Shown here: piece by piece, positions 45,814 through 55,777 of the stretch | Position numbering within the stretch: position 1 is the stretch's first letter | Layout of the letters: the number at the start of each line of letters is the position of its first letter | Origin: Agitococcus lubricus | GTDB taxonomy: Bacteria > Pseudomonadota > Gammaproteobacteria > Pseudomonadales > Moraxellaceae | Assembly (NCBI RefSeq): GCF_003051055.1 | Contig: NZ_QAON01000001.1 | Span: forward strand, 434,001 to 498,000 | DNA: 64,000 nucleotides | Direction of reading: 5' to 3' | The notes under the pieces: generated by a model | Told to the model about the DNA's origin: nothing | The model's input: the letters and a program-made list of their open reading frames with translations, nothing else | The model's database searches: none | Made by a program: the position numbers and the translations under genes

Positions 45814-47850
45814 ATGTTTGCGCGTCTCAATTATCGCTACACCATCATCCGTGATGTGATGGTGGTTTATGTTTTTTTAATGTTGGTTTTAATATCTTGT
45901 GCCGCTTGGGTTCATGCCGATGATTCCGAAGCCGTTCAAACAGAAAGCCCTTATTTTTTTATTAAGAGTAACGACCCTTCAACCGATAAATTACCCCTAA
46001 AATCAACCAACGTTGATGTGCATATTGTTGGCATGATTGCCGATGTCACCATTAAACAGGTGTATCGTAACGAAGGCAAACGCACCATTGAAGCCCGTTA
46101 TGTGTTTCCCAGTTCAAGCCAATCAGCCGTTTATGCAATGGTGGTACGTTTGCAAGACAGGGTCATTCATGCGCGTATCCGTGAAAAACAACAAGCTAAA
46201 CAAGCATATGAAACGGCTAAAGCCGAAGGAAAAACAGCGGCATTATTAGAACAACAGCGTCCAAATGTCTTTGAGATGAATGTCGCTAATATTTTGCCTA
46301 ATGATGAAGTTGTCGTTGAGTTACGTTATACCGAATTGTTAAGCCCTCGTGATATGTTGTATAGCTTTGTTTTTCCAACCGTGGTTGGCCCGCGTTATAA
46401 CAGTCCACAAAGCCCAGCGGCTGCCGAAAAATGGGTAAAAAATCCCACCTTGCCAAAAGGCATTGCCTCAGAAAGTCGCTTTAATATTAAAGTGACCATG
46501 GATAGTCCTATTCCTGTACAAATGGTGTCATCACCCTCGCATTCTTTACGCAGTGAGGGTCTGGGCAGCAAACACGTTGATGTGATGTTGGGTGATAATC
46601 AAATCGCTAATAATAGAGATTTTGTGTTGCGCTATCGTTTGGCAGGTGAAAAGATTCAGTCAGGATTGTTGTTATACCGTGGCAAGGATGAAAACTTTTT
46701 TTTAGGCATGGTAGAGCCGCCAAAACAAGTCGCTACTGCCCAAATTCAGCCCCGTGATTATATTTTTGTTGTTGATGTCTCGGGGTCAATGCAAGGTCAT
46801 CCACTGGATATTACCAAACAATTATTACGCAACCTAATTGGCGGATTACGTTCAACAGATACCTTCAATGTGATGTTGTTTTCGGGCAATAGCTCAATGT
46901 TAGCGCCACAATCTTTACCTGCTACTGCAAGCAATATTCAACAAGCCATAGATACTATTGATCAACAGCAGGGTGGCGGTAGCACCGAAATTGTGCCTGC
47001 TTTGCGTAAAATCACCGAATTACCCAAATCGCCTGATGTGTCACGTAGTGTGATTGTGGTGACGGATGGTTATGTAACAGTTGAAGATGAAGTATTTAAA
47101 TTAATTCGTCAGCAATTACATCAAGCCAATGTCTTTGCCTTTGGTATTGGTAGCAGTGTTAATCGGGTGTTGATTGAAGGTATGGCGCGTGCAGGTCAGG
47201 GTGAACCCTTTATTGTCACTAAACCTGAAGAAGCCGACGAACAAGCCGAACATTTACGCAAAATGATTCAAGCCCCTGTATTAACCCAAGTCACCGCTAA
47301 GCTCACAGGTGTTGAAGCTTATGATATTCAACCCACCGTGTTAGCTGATGTGTTATCTGGCCGTCCTGTCATTGTCATGGGAAAATGGCGTAGTCGTCGT
47401 GATAAAGAGGCTGAAGCAACCTTAGTGGTTACAGGTCGTAGTACTGAGGGTGAATATCAACAACAAGTGTCTGCAAAAAGTGACAATAGCGAAGATAACA
47501 GTGCCTTACGTTTATTATGGGCAAGACAAAAAATAGCCGAATTGTCCGATCAAGAAGCCTTAGAAGGTAATGGTTCTTATAAACAAGCGATTACTGATGT
47601 GGCGTTAAAGTATGGTTTGTTATCTGCCTACACCAGTTTTGTGGCTGTTGATGAAGTGGTACGCAATGTTAACCCAGAAGATAGCAGCACCGTCACCCAG
47701 CCTGTTCCACTACCAGAAGGCGTCAGTAATTTGGCGGTTGGTTCAGGCATTCCTTCAACACCTGAACCCAATATATGGTTGGCTTTAGCCTTAGTCTTCT
47801 TGATGTTAGTCATCATGAAAAAGACTTATCGTAGAAAAAATGCTGTTTAA
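45814..47850 (+). CDS. VIT and von Willebrand A domain protein with PEP-CTERM-like anchor
   Basis: This is a 678-residue exported protein with GGGAG before the ATG. An N-terminal signal sequence ends near AAWVHA (about residue 35). A VIT domain (about 55-185; VDVHIVGMIADVTIKQVYRN, ARYVFPSSSQSAVY, RIREKQQAKQAYETAKAEGK) precedes a vWA domain (about 315-490) with the metal site DVSGSMQG (D321, S323, S325), GGGSTEIVPAL and VTDGYV. The last 29 residues are a sorting signal: PEP at 650-652, a hydrophobic helix, then a basic tail (KKTYRRKN). Such tails are recognised by exosortases, and an exosortase gene follows 326 bases downstream. VIT-vWA proteins bind other proteins or matrix in a metal-dependent way; the ligand is unknown. 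Final location would be the cell surface or outer envelope. Confidence 0.85.
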   Translation: MFARLNYRYTIIRDVMVVYVFLMLVLISCAAWVHADDSEAVQTESPYFFIKSNDPSTDKLPLKSTNVDVHIVGMIADVTIKQVYRNEGKRTIEARYVFPSSSQSAVYAMVVRLQDRVIHARIREKQQAKQAYETAKAEGKTAALLEQQRPNVFEMNVANILPNDEVVVELRYTELLSPRDMLYSFVFPTVVGPRYNSPQSPAAAEKWVKNPTLPKGIASESRFNIKVTMDSPIPVQMVSSPSHSLRSEGLGSKHVDVMLGDNQIANNRDFVLRYRLAGEKIQSGLLLYRGKDENFFLGMVEPPKQVATAQIQPRDYIFVVDVSGSMQGHPLDITKQLLRNLIGGLRSTDTFNVMLFSGNSSMLAPQSLPATASNIQQAIDTIDQQQGGGSTEIVPALRKITELPKSPDVSRSVIVVTDGYVTVEDEVFKLIRQQLHQANVFAFGIGSSVNRVLIEGMARAGQGEPFIVTKPEEADEQAEHLRKMIQAPVLTQVTAKLTGVEAYDIQPTVLADVLSGRPVIVMGKWRSRRDKEAEATLVVTGRSTEGEYQQQVSAKSDNSEDNSALRLLWARQKIAELSDQEALEGNGSYKQAITDVALKYGLLSAYTSFVAVDEVVRNVNPEDSSTVTQPVPLPEGVSNLAVGSGIPSTPEPNIWLALALVFLMLVIMKKTYRRKNAV

Positions 47851-48176
47851 TCAAATATTAACAGAGTAACGATGAAGTTCCCCTCTTAGGAGTAATACTG
47901 GTCAGTTAAGAAAAATTGGCACTTAAAAACTGCCCTTCGACTCCGCTCAGGGCGCATTTTTGCGTTGACTGAGCAAAGTCGAAGTCAGCAAAAATGGTTT
48001 AACTGACAGGCATTACCTCTTAGGAGGGGCTAGGGGTGGGTTAAAACAGACAAGAAAGCACGGTTTTTAGCCTTAACACACCCCTAAATCCCCTCTCGAG
48101 AGGGGGGACGGACGCTCGTTCTTATAATCTTTTTGAATCGAAATGATTTACTCAGTCCCCAACAAAGAAGTTCATC
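47851..48176. repeat. Intergenic palindromic repeats between VIT-vWA and exosortase genes
   Basis: The interval contains CCCTTCGACTCCGCTCAGGG paired with TGACTGAGCAAAGTCGAAG (about 47933-47985), then TACCTCTTAGGAGGGGCTAG and CCCTCTCGAGAGGGG (about 48005-48110). These resemble dispersed repeats seen at 27497, 7999, 52022 and 53873. No gene was seen. The exosortase start has only a weak ribosome-binding site. Confidence 0.55.
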
Positions 48177-49535
48177 ATGTTTAATAATCGCCTATCCATA
48201 ACCGCTTGTTTATGGCTGTGTTTGATTAGTCAATTGCTGGCTTTATGGCCGCAAGGCCAATGGATAGCGGCCAGAATGCAAGATGGTTCTGACCAACCGT
48301 TGGGAGTTATTGCCGTGCTGAGTTTGGCTGCGTTACTCATCACTCAGCAATCCGCATGGCAAGCACCAAAAACACGATTTTTGCTGATGGCGGTTGTTTT
48401 GCAATTGGCAGCTTGTGGCGCATGGTTAATGTTGCCACCACTGTTGTCTTCTTTATTAGCAGTTTTAGCAATTTCGATGCTAATAGCGGCTTTTTTGCCA
48501 CAAAATAGCCCTTATTTACCGATTTTTGGCTTGGCAGTGTTAAGTCTACCCTTATTATCATCGTTACAGTTTTATGCAGGCTTTCCATTAAGAGTCATTA
48601 CTGCTCAATGTAGCGCATGGATTTTACAATTATGGGGTAATCACGTTGAGAGAATAGGGACAAATCTACACATTAATGGCCAATTGGTGATGGTTGATGC
48701 CCCTTGTTCGGGCGTACAACTGGCATGGATGGTGTATTTTTTTGCCTGTGTCATCGCCCTATATCGACAAATAGCCGATAAGCATTTTTTGCGTTGTTGG
48801 CCGTTATTAGGGGTATTGGTGTTGTTGGGCAATATTATTCGCAATACGTGTTTGGTGGTTTTAGAAACACGGCCACAAGGATTAAGCGATTCGTTGCATC
48901 AAAGTATGGGTTTAGTCATTTTGGTCATGGTTTGTAGTGTGGTGGCATGGTTGTTAAGCAAACAGCCGACTCCCGAAAAACAAGAAAAATCAATGGTCTT
49001 GGCCAGTCCAGCATGGCTATTCCCTTTGGTCATGCTGTGTATGATGTTGTCGGGTGCGGTGTCTTGGTCAAAACAATCAGCAACAACACAAGCCAAGCCT
49101 AAATATATCGAATGGCCACAGCAATGGGATGGCAAGCCCTTACAACCCTTAGCCTTATCGGTGGTAGAAAATCGTTTTGCCGCCAATTTTGCAGGGCATA
49201 TTGGTCGTTTTAGTGATGGTCAACGACAAATTGTGTTGCGTTATGTCGAGCAACCGACACGAATGCTGCATCCTGCCAGTGATTGTTATAAAGGCTTGGG
49301 TTATTACATTCAGCACGAACAATTAGAATATGATGATCAACAACGGGTATGGCGGTGTTTTTATGCGACTAAACAAGGCCAAATAGTCCGAGTCTGTGAA
49401 CGAATTGTCGATAAACAAGGCAAGGTTTTTACTGATACCTCAAGTTGGTATTGGCAAGCAGAATTAGGCCATAGCCAAGGGGTATGGTGGGCAATAACGA
49501 CTGCTGAAGGCGTTAATATGGTCGCCAAACAATAA
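48177..49535 (+). CDS. Exosortase with C-terminal EpsI-like domain
   Basis: This 452-residue protein has eight or so membrane helices up to about residue 305, followed by a roughly 145-residue soluble domain. The three catalytic positions of the exosortase/archaeosortase family are visible: Cys177 in DAPCSGVQLAWM, Arg222 in NIIRNTCLV and His241 in LHQSMGL. The C-terminal part has HPASDCYKGLGY (Cys370), like the EpsI domain often fused or adjacent to exosortases. The enzyme is a membrane transpeptidase that cuts near a PEP motif and transfers the protein to an unknown anchor. The VIT-vWA gene just upstream carries the only PEP-CTERM-like tail noticed in the window, so a one-enzyme, one-substrate pair is likely, as known for XrtN with a VIT protein. 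The exact exosortase subfamily is not assigned. Confidence 0.88.
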   Translation: MFNNRLSITACLWLCLISQLLALWPQGQWIAARMQDGSDQPLGVIAVLSLAALLITQQSAWQAPKTRFLLMAVVLQLAACGAWLMLPPLLSSLLAVLAISMLIAAFLPQNSPYLPIFGLAVLSLPLLSSLQFYAGFPLRVITAQCSAWILQLWGNHVERIGTNLHINGQLVMVDAPCSGVQLAWMVYFFACVIALYRQIADKHFLRCWPLLGVLVLLGNIIRNTCLVVLETRPQGLSDSLHQSMGLVILVMVCSVVAWLLSKQPTPEKQEKSMVLASPAWLFPLVMLCMMLSGAVSWSKQSATTQAKPKYIEWPQQWDGKPLQPLALSVVENRFAANFAGHIGRFSDGQRQIVLRYVEQPTRMLHPASDCYKGLGYYIQHEQLEYDDQQRVWRCFYATKQGQIVRVCERIVDKQGKVFTDTSSWYWQAELGHSQGVWWAITTAEGVNMVAKQ

Positions 49536-49578
49536 ATGCTGCTACACTGCGCGGGTTTTAATCCAGATTGGTCGCTAC

Positions 49579-50568
49579 ATGAAAATCATCCTTGCACCCA
49601 TGGAGGGATTAACCGACGTTCACATGCGCCATATTTTAACGCAAATGGCAGGTCAAACAGGCTTTGATTGGTGTGTGACAGAGTTTATTCGCATTACGCA
49701 GCAACTGTTATTACCTAAAGCTTTTTACCATTATTGCCCCGAGTTATTAACAGGTGGCAAAACCGCCAGTGGTACACCTGTCCATATTCAACTATTAGGC
49801 AGTGACCCACAACTCTTAGCCGAAAATGCCCAACGCGTCGTGGAATTGGGTGCTCCTGCAATCGACTTAAATTTTGGTTGTCCTGCCAAGTCAGTGAATC
49901 AACATCGCGGCGGGGCGGTGTTATTAGAAGAGCCTGATTTAGTCCATCAGATTGTGTTGGCGGTACGCAAGGCTGTGCCTAAACAGATTCCTGTCAGTGC
50001 CAAAATGCGTTTGGGTGTCAATGACCGTTCAAAAATGGTGGATAACGCCTTAGCGATTGAGAGTGCAGGGGCTAGTTGGCTAACGATTCATGCCCGTACC
50101 AAAGCTGACGGCTATCGCCCTCCCGCCCATTGGCATGAATTAGCTACCATTCGCCAACACGTTAAACTGCCCATGATTGCTAATGGTGATATTGATTCGG
50201 TAACGAATGCTCAGCGATGCCAACAACAATCACAATGTACTGATATGATGATTGGCCGAGCCGCAGTAATCCAGCCTTATTTAATTCGCGCCTTGCGCGG
50301 TGAATCATCTCAGTTAACGTGGGCAGAGCTGGTCGATTGGCAAAGACAATTTTTACAACACATGCAGCACGCGATACTTAATCCCCTCGGGTTGGATAGT
50401 TTACACAAATGGACAGAAGTAGGTGCCGTAGGCCGTTATAAACAATGGTTGGGGATGTTATTGCAAGCATGGCCAGAAGCACAAACGCTCTTTCAGCAAG
50501 TTAAAAAAGAGCGGTCTTATAGTGCGTTGTATCGGCTCTTGCAGGCATCAGGCTGCCCAGCGACTTAA
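49579..50568 (+). CDS. dusC: tRNA-dihydrouridine synthase C
   Basis: This 329-residue flavoenzyme reduces a uridine of tRNA to dihydrouridine using FMN and NADPH in the cytoplasm. The TIM-barrel hallmarks are present: LAPMEGLTD at the start, NFGCPAKSVNQHRGGAVLL with the catalytic Cys101, AKMRLG, HARTKADGYRPPAHW and ANGDIDS (phosphate-binding loop). Length, the HARTKADGY form and the C-terminal helical domain (SLHKWTEVGAVGRYKQWLGM) fit DusC rather than DusA or DusB. The E. coli enzyme modifies position 16; the same is inferred here. The gene stands alone between the exosortase and the nuo operon, 43 bases after the former, and has no evident functional link to either. Confidence 0.92.
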   Translation: MKIILAPMEGLTDVHMRHILTQMAGQTGFDWCVTEFIRITQQLLLPKAFYHYCPELLTGGKTASGTPVHIQLLGSDPQLLAENAQRVVELGAPAIDLNFGCPAKSVNQHRGGAVLLEEPDLVHQIVLAVRKAVPKQIPVSAKMRLGVNDRSKMVDNALAIESAGASWLTIHARTKADGYRPPAHWHELATIRQHVKLPMIANGDIDSVTNAQRCQQQSQCTDMMIGRAAVIQPYLIRALRGESSQLTWAELVDWQRQFLQHMQHAILNPLGLDSLHKWTEVGAVGRYKQWLGMLLQAWPEAQTLFQQVKKERSYSALYRLLQASGCPAT

Positions 50569-50922
50569 ACAAAGTATATGGCTGTCATAGACAAAACAGT
50601 TAAACGTACCATCTAGTACAAAGAATCATAACTGTAGTAGAATATATGTAATTGTATGTAACAGAACCGAGAGACTAGACAAGTTAAATGGCTATAAGTC
50701 TAGGGTAGCTGGCTGAAAAAAGTATAGCCCGCGCCTGTCATTAAACAGTCATCAGACGTTTTGACAGATATAGCGCACTTTTTGGGTGTCGTAAAGGTGC
50801 AGTCTCCGTCCAAGTTGTTACAGACAGATTCAGGATATGCCGCCTGTGAGTCAAATGACATTAAACAGTCTGCATAGCCTATGAATATTGAATCCCCGCT
50901 TTGAGTGCTAGGAGTTCCCTGC
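50569..50922. promoter_or_regulatory. Upstream region of the nuo operon with direct repeats
   Basis: This 354-base interval must carry the nuo promoter. CATTAAACAGTC occurs at 50739-50750 and 50859-50870, 120 bases apart, with a copy of CGCCTGT preceding each. A -10-like TAGAAT lies at 50638-50643 and a TTGACA at 50761-50766, but neither has a good partner at the usual distance. No tRNA or small gene was seen. Confidence 0.4.
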
Positions 50923-51339
50923 ATGTCCCCTGTTGATGCAATGGCGCATAACTGGTCTTTTGCCATTTTTATCTTTGGTATTGTCTTTATCTGTGCCTTT
51001 ATGTTGGCGATTCCTGTGTGGTTGGGTGGACGTGCAAAAGGCCGTGCCACTAACGAACCATTTGAATCAGGTATTGTGCCAGCAGGCGGTGCGCGTCTGC
51101 GTTTCTCTGCCAAATTCTATTTAATCGCCATGTTTTTCGTCATTTTTGATATTGAAGCCCTGTTTTTGTATGCGTGGGCGGTATCGGTACGTGAAAGTGG
51201 TTGGGCTGGATTAATTGAAGTTTCTATCTTTATCTTTGTTTTGTTAGCTGGCTTGGTTTATATCTGGAAATTAGGTGCATTAGATTGGACTGCCGAAGCA
51301 CGTCGCCGTAAAGCTAAACCCAGTAAACAACTCTCCTGA
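50923..51339 (+). CDS. nuoA: NADH-quinone oxidoreductase subunit A
   Basis: This 138-residue membrane subunit of complex I begins at the ATG at 50923, preceded by TAGGAG; an in-frame GTG at 50905 lies inside that ribosome-binding region and is rejected. Three membrane helices are visible, with the family motifs [20 protein letters not shown] and [15 protein letters not shown], which hold the acidic residues of the quinone-site loop and proton path. It is the first gene of an operon running past the right window edge; nuoB follows after 10 bases. The encoded enzyme oxidises NADH, reduces quinone and pumps protons. Confidence 0.97.
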   Translation: MSPVDAMAHNWSFAIFIFGIVFICAFMLAIPVWLGGRAKGRATNEPFESGIVPAGGARLRFSAKFYLIAMFFVIFDIEALFLYAWAVSVRESGWAGLIEVSIFIFVLLAGLVYIWKLGALDWTAEARRRKAKPSKQLS

Positions 51340-51349
51340 GGCTTAAGCG

Positions 51350-52021
51350 ATGGATTATACCTTAACGCGTATTGACCCAAACAATCCGCAACAGCGTTAC
51401 CCTGGCACCAAAGAAATTGTCCGTGACCCACTCGAAGAGCATGTGCATAAAAACATTTTTATGGGCAAACTCGAAGACATGCTACACGGTGCCGTCAACT
51501 GGGGTCGTAAAAACTCCTTATGGCCGTATAACTTCGGTTTGTCTTGTTGTTATGTCGAAATGGCAACTGCCTTCACCGCACCCCATGACTTAGCCCGTTT
51601 TGGTGCCGAAGTGATTCGTGCGTCACCGCGTCAAGCTGACTTAATGGTGGTTGCAGGTACGTGTTTTGTCAAAATGGCACCAGTTGTACAGCGTTTATAT
51701 GAGCAAATGTTAGAGCCGAAATGGGTCATTTCGATGGGCGCTTGTGCTAACTCGGGTGGTATGTACGATATTTATTCGGTGGTACAAGGTGTCGACAAGT
51801 TTTTGCCCGTCGATTTGTATATTCCAGGTTGTCCACCACGTCCTGAAGCCTTTTTACAAGGCTTGATGTTATTGCAAGAGTCTATTGGCAAAGAACGTCG
51901 TCCCTTAACGTGGGTAGGCGGAGACCAAGGCGTATATCGTCCTGTCATGCCTGCTGAACGTGATGTCAAACAAGCGGAGCGTATCCAAGTCACCAACTTG
52001 CGTACGCCAGATCAAGTTTAA
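51350..52021 (+). CDS. nuoB: NADH-quinone oxidoreductase subunit B
   Basis: This 223-residue peripheral-arm subunit carries iron-sulfur cluster N2, the last cluster before quinone. The ligands are visible: adjacent Cys66 and Cys67 in GLSCCYVEM, Cys132 in [11 protein letters not shown] and Cys161 in [10 protein letters not shown]. Cys105 in VAGTCFV is also conserved in the family. The N-terminal extension and C-terminal tail ([18 protein letters not shown]) match the gammaproteobacterial form. It follows nuoA closely and precedes fused nuoCD after an 87-base gap containing repeated sequence. Confidence 0.97.
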   Translation: MDYTLTRIDPNNPQQRYPGTKEIVRDPLEEHVHKNIFMGKLEDMLHGAVNWGRKNSLWPYNFGLSCCYVEMATAFTAPHDLARFGAEVIRASPRQADLMVVAGTCFVKMAPVVQRLYEQMLEPKWVISMGACANSGGMYDIYSVVQGVDKFLPVDLYIPGCPPRPEAFLQGLMLLQESIGKERRPLTWVGGDQGVYRPVMPAERDVKQAERIQVTNLRTPDQV

Positions 52022-52108
52022 TCTATACCTTCATGTCAACCCTCTCCCAAAGGGCGAGGGGGTGTTGGGCTGAAGGCAAAAAATTTAATTTTAGTGATGA
52101 TTTGATAG
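52022..52108. repeat. CCCTCTCC/GGGCGAGGGGG stem between nuoB and nuoCD
   Basis: CAACCCTCTCCC AAA GGGCGAGGGGGTGTTG forms a GC-rich hairpin in an otherwise compact operon. It resembles the repeats at 53873-53969 and 7999-8151. It may be a dispersed repeat tolerated in the operon or a site affecting mRNA stability. Confidence 0.55.
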
Positions 52109-53872
52109 ATGGCCGAACATACTGCTGATACCCAGTTGCCTGAAGTGGTGCGTGAGTTATACGCCCAATTTGGTGCCGAAACTTTTGTGCTGCAAGCGAC
52201 TAAAGATGATGTGCCAACCTTATGGGTGGGGCGTGATAAATTAGTCGAAGTCTTGCGTTTTTTACGTCACGTTTCTCGTCCATACAGTATGTTGTATGAC
52301 TTGAGTGCGATGGACGAGCGTTTGCGTCAACATCGTTATGGTTTGCCTGCGGCTGACTTTAGCGTGTTTTATCATTTACTCTCTATTGAGCGTAATAGTG
52401 ATGTGCGCATTAAAGTCGCATTATCTGCTGATAGCTTACATGTACCGTCCGTCATTAATATTTGGCCAAATGCCAATTGGTATGAGCGTGAAGTTTGGGA
52501 CTTATTTGGTATTGAGTTTGATGGCCATCCGCTGTTAGTACGTATTATGTTGCCACGTACATGGACAGGTCATCCTTTACGCAAAGATTATCCAGCACGT
52601 GCGACCGAATTTGACCCGTTCATGCTTGATGCCGCCAAACAAGATGCTGAGCAAGAAGCCTTACGTTTTAACCCTGAAGAGTGGGGCATGAAACGTGGCA
52701 CCAAAGATGAGGACTTTATGTTCCTCAACTTAGGTCCTAACCATCCTTCTGCGCATGGTGCGTTTCGTATCGTCTTGCAATTAGACGGTGAAGAAATCGT
52801 TGATTGTGTACCAGATATTGGTTATCACCATCGCGGTGCAGAAAAAATGGCCGAACGCCAGTCATGGCATAGTTTTATTCCTTATACCGACCGTATCGAC
52901 TACCTCGGTGGGGTAATGAACAACTTGCCCTATGTCTTGGCCGTTGAAAAGTTGGCAGGGATTAAAGTGCCTGCACGCGTACAAACTATTCGCGTGATGA
53001 TGGCGGAATTTTTCCGTATTACCAGTCATTTATTGTTCTTGGGTACATATATTCAAGACGTTGGTGGTATGACGCCCATCTTCTTTATGTTCACCGACCG
53101 TATGAAGGCTTACGATGTTATCGAAGCGATTACGGGTGGTCGTATGCACCCTGCATGGTTCCGTATTGGTGGTGTTGCCCACGATTTACCGCAAGGTTGG
53201 GACAGATTGGTGCGTGAATTTGTCGAGTGGTTGCCGAAGCGTTTGGATGAATACGTCAAAGCTGCGATTAAAAACGGTATTTTGCGTGCCCGTACCATTG
53301 GCACTGCCCAATACAACAGCGAACAAGCGATTGCATGGGGTGTGACAGGCGCAGGTTTACGTGCCACAGGGATTGATTACGATTTGCGTAAAGCACGTCC
53401 ATACTCTGGTTATGAAAACTTTGACTTTGAAGTGCCGATTGCCCATAACGGTGATGCCTACGACCGTTGTTTGGTGCGTATCGAAGAAATGCGTCAAAGT
53501 ATTCGTATTATCAAGCAGTGTTTAGAAAATATGCCTGCGGGTGATTATAAGGCTGACCATCCGTTAACCTGTCCACCACCCAAAGAAAAAACCTTACAAC
53601 ACATTGAAACCTTGATTACCCACTTCTTGAGTGTGTCATGGGGGCCAGTCATGCCCGCAGGTGAAGCCTGCCAATTGATTGAGGCCACTAAAGGTATCAA
53701 TAGTTATTATTTGACCAGTGATAACGCCACCATGAGTTATCGTACGCGGATTCGTACACCCAGTTTTGCCCATTTACAGCAAATTCCATCGGTCATTAAT
53801 GGCAGCATGATTCCAGACTTGATTGCTTATTTAGCCAGTATCGACTTTGTCATGGCTGACGTTGACCGTTAA
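52109..53872 (+). CDS. nuoCD: NADH-quinone oxidoreductase fused subunits C and D
   Basis: In this 587-residue fusion, residues 1 to about 190 are the 30-kDa NuoC part ([41 protein letters not shown]). About 200 to 587 are the 49-kDa NuoD part ([51 protein letters not shown], and the C-terminus [11 protein letters not shown]). NuoD forms the quinone cavity against NuoB; the HPSAHG loop carries the quinone-binding histidine. The C-D fusion is typical of Gammaproteobacteria such as E. coli and Pseudomonas, which helps place the organism. No frameshift is seen at the junction. Confidence 0.97.
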   Translation: MAEHTADTQLPEVVRELYAQFGAETFVLQATKDDVPTLWVGRDKLVEVLRFLRHVSRPYSMLYDLSAMDERLRQHRYGLPAADFSVFYHLLSIERNSDVRIKVALSADSLHVPSVINIWPNANWYEREVWDLFGIEFDGHPLLVRIMLPRTWTGHPLRKDYPARATEFDPFMLDAAKQDAEQEALRFNPEEWGMKRGTKDEDFMFLNLGPNHPSAHGAFRIVLQLDGEEIVDCVPDIGYHHRGAEKMAERQSWHSFIPYTDRIDYLGGVMNNLPYVLAVEKLAGIKVPARVQTIRVMMAEFFRITSHLLFLGTYIQDVGGMTPIFFMFTDRMKAYDVIEAITGGRMHPAWFRIGGVAHDLPQGWDRLVREFVEWLPKRLDEYVKAAIKNGILRARTIGTAQYNSEQAIAWGVTGAGLRATGIDYDLRKARPYSGYENFDFEVPIAHNGDAYDRCLVRIEEMRQSIRIIKQCLENMPAGDYKADHPLTCPPPKEKTLQHIETLITHFLSVSWGPVMPAGEACQLIEATKGINSYYLTSDNATMSYRTRIRTPSFAHLQQIPSVINGSMIPDLIAYLASIDFVMADVDR

Positions 53873-53969
53873 GAGCTGAACTTGCGTATCGTACCCCCCT
53901 CAGTCCCTCCTTATTAAGGGGGGATGCCAAAGGCAGGGGGGTATGTAAGTTCTTAGAGAGGCTTGAAAA
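53873..53969. repeat. GC-rich inverted repeat between nuoCD and nuoE
   Basis: TACCCCCCTCAGTCCCTCCT and its imperfect complements AAGGGGGGAT and GGCAGGGGGGTATG form a strong hairpin with a short loop. It is followed by AGAGAGG, the nuoE ribosome-binding site. The sequence type matches other intergenic repeats in this window. Confidence 0.6.
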
Positions 53970-54479
53970 ATGATTATTTGTACTAGTCGCCGTCCCAAAT
54001 TTACTGACGGTTATGTGATGTCCGAACAAGAGCGTCACGATATTGAACACGCGCTAGAGCATTATGAAGATTCTCGTGCGGCGTCGATTGATGCGCTAAA
54101 AATTGTGCAAAAAAAGCATGGTTGGGTACCTGACAGTGCCATTTATGCCATTGCCGATATTATTAAAATCCCTGCTGCCGATGTCGATGGCGTTGCCACG
54201 TTTTATAACAAGATTTTCCGTAAACCAGTCGGCAGAAACGTGATTATGGTTTGCGACAGTATCGGTTGTTTTTTAACAGGTTATGAAGATTTAATTGCCG
54301 AAATTAAACAGCAATTAAACATCGACTATGGCCAAACCACGCCAGATAACCGTTTTACCTTATTACCGATTTGCTGTTTAGGTAACTGTGACAAAGGGCC
54401 AACGTTAATGATTAACGAAGACACCCACGGGCCAGTCAGCATTGAACAAGTTTCTTCTTTATTGGAGCAGTACCAATGA
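53970..54479 (+). CDS. nuoE: NADH-quinone oxidoreductase subunit E
   Basis: This 169-residue thioredoxin-like subunit of the NADH-oxidising module binds a [2Fe-2S] cluster (N1a). The four ligands fit Cys95 and Cys100 (VCDSIGC) and Cys136 and Cys140 (CCLGNC). Conserved stretches [20 protein letters not shown] and [19 protein letters not shown] match NuoE, and the length matches E. coli NuoE. The start has AGAGAGG upstream. Its stop overlaps the nuoF start in an ATGA junction, a sign of translational coupling. Confidence 0.97.
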   Translation: MIICTSRRPKFTDGYVMSEQERHDIEHALEHYEDSRAASIDALKIVQKKHGWVPDSAIYAIADIIKIPAADVDGVATFYNKIFRKPVGRNVIMVCDSIGCFLTGYEDLIAEIKQQLNIDYGQTTPDNRFTLLPICCLGNCDKGPTLMINEDTHGPVSIEQVSSLLEQYQ

Positions 54480-55771
54480 CAGTGGTTTCTGCCGACACTC
54501 GGCCATTAACATGGCGACTCCAGCATGGCGAGGCCATTACCGATATTAAGACTTACGAGTCTTTAGAAGGTTATGCCGCAGTCCACAAAGCCATTAAACA
54601 GATGTCGCCACAAGACGTACAAAAACTGGTCAAAGATGCCAATTTACGCGGACGGGGCGGTGCAGGCTTCCCCACAGGCGTAAAGTGGAGCTTGATTCCG
54701 ATGGGCGAAGACGCAGGGGTAAAATACCTCGTCTGTAACGCCGATGAAATGGAACCAGGTACCTTCAAAGACCGCTTATTGATGGAAAAGTTACCCCATC
54801 AATTAGTGGAAGCGATGATTGTGGCAGGTTATGCCATTCAAGCAACACGCGCTTATATCTTCTTGCGTGGCGAATATATTTTAGCGGCAGACCGCTTAAA
54901 TGCTGCGATTGAACAAGCCAAAGCCGCAGGTTACTTAGGTAACAATATTTTAGGCTCGGGTTGGAGTATGGATTTATATGTTCATACAGGTGCAGGGCGT
55001 TATATTTGTGGTGAAGAAACCGCATTAATTAACTCTTTAGAAGGCCGTCGTGCTAATCCACGCGCCAAACCACCGTTCCCACAAATTGCGGGTGCATGGG
55101 GTAAACCCACGATTGTTAACAACGTTGAGACCTTATGTAACATCGCGCCCATCATTATGCGTGGTGCAGACTGGTTTAAAGGTTTGTCTGAAGGCAAAAG
55201 CCCCGATGCAGGCACTAAATTATATGGTGTCTCTGGTCGTGCTAAACGTACAGGCGTTTGGGAGTTACCCATTGGCACAACCGCACGTGAATTGTTAGAA
55301 GTGCATGCAGGCGGTATGAAAGACGGCCTTAACCTAAAGTGTTGGTTACCAGGTGGGGCATCAACTGACTTTTTAATGCCCGAACATCTCGATTTAGCCA
55401 TGGATTACGACACCATTATGAAAGCAGGCAGCCGTATGGGGACTGGCTTAATTATGGTGGTTGATGACAAACAAAACATGATTTCGGTATTGCGTAATCT
55501 TGAAGAGTTTTTTGCACGAGAGTCTTGTGGTTGGTGTACGCCGTGTCGTGACGGTTTGCCGTGGGGTGTGAAAATCTTACGCGCTTTAGAACGTGGTGAA
55601 GGTCGTCCCGAAGATATTGAGCAGTTAAGCAAACTGACGCGTGATTTGTGGATTGGTAAAACCTTCTGCGCCCACGCACCGGGTGCGATGGAACCCTTGA
55701 TGAGCGCGTTAAAATATTTCCGTTCCGAATTTGAACAAGGCATCGCCAAAGATGCTACGGTAAATGGGTAA
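54476..55771 (+). CDS. nuoF: NADH-quinone oxidoreductase subunit F (NADH- and FMN-binding)
   Basis: This 431-residue catalytic subunit accepts hydride from NADH onto FMN. The glycine-rich NADH/FMN site [15 protein letters not shown] lies near residues 58-72, followed by [14 protein letters not shown]. The N3 [4Fe-4S] ligands are [12 protein letters not shown] plus the late cysteine in [13 protein letters not shown]. Intermediate motifs ([20 protein letters not shown]) are complete. It overlaps nuoE by four bases and is followed by nuoG after six. Confidence 0.97.
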   Translation: MTVVSADTRPLTWRLQHGEAITDIKTYESLEGYAAVHKAIKQMSPQDVQKLVKDANLRGRGGAGFPTGVKWSLIPMGEDAGVKYLVCNADEMEPGTFKDRLLMEKLPHQLVEAMIVAGYAIQATRAYIFLRGEYILAADRLNAAIEQAKAAGYLGNNILGSGWSMDLYVHTGAGRYICGEETALINSLEGRRANPRAKPPFPQIAGAWGKPTIVNNVETLCNIAPIIMRGADWFKGLSEGKSPDAGTKLYGVSGRAKRTGVWELPIGTTARELLEVHAGGMKDGLNLKCWLPGGASTDFLMPEHLDLAMDYDTIMKAGSRMGTGLIMVVDDKQNMISVLRNLEEFFARESCGWCTPCRDGLPWGVKILRALERGEGRPEDIEQLSKLTRDLWIGKTFCAHAPGAMEPLMSALKYFRSEFEQGIAKDATVNG

Positions 55772-55777
55772 ACAAGC

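Noticed and set aside
50700-51113. Minus-strand frame of 137 codons across the nuoA start
   Set aside because: It overlaps the 5' half of a certain nuoA gene and the operon promoter region, and its translation is compositionally odd with no recognisable domain.
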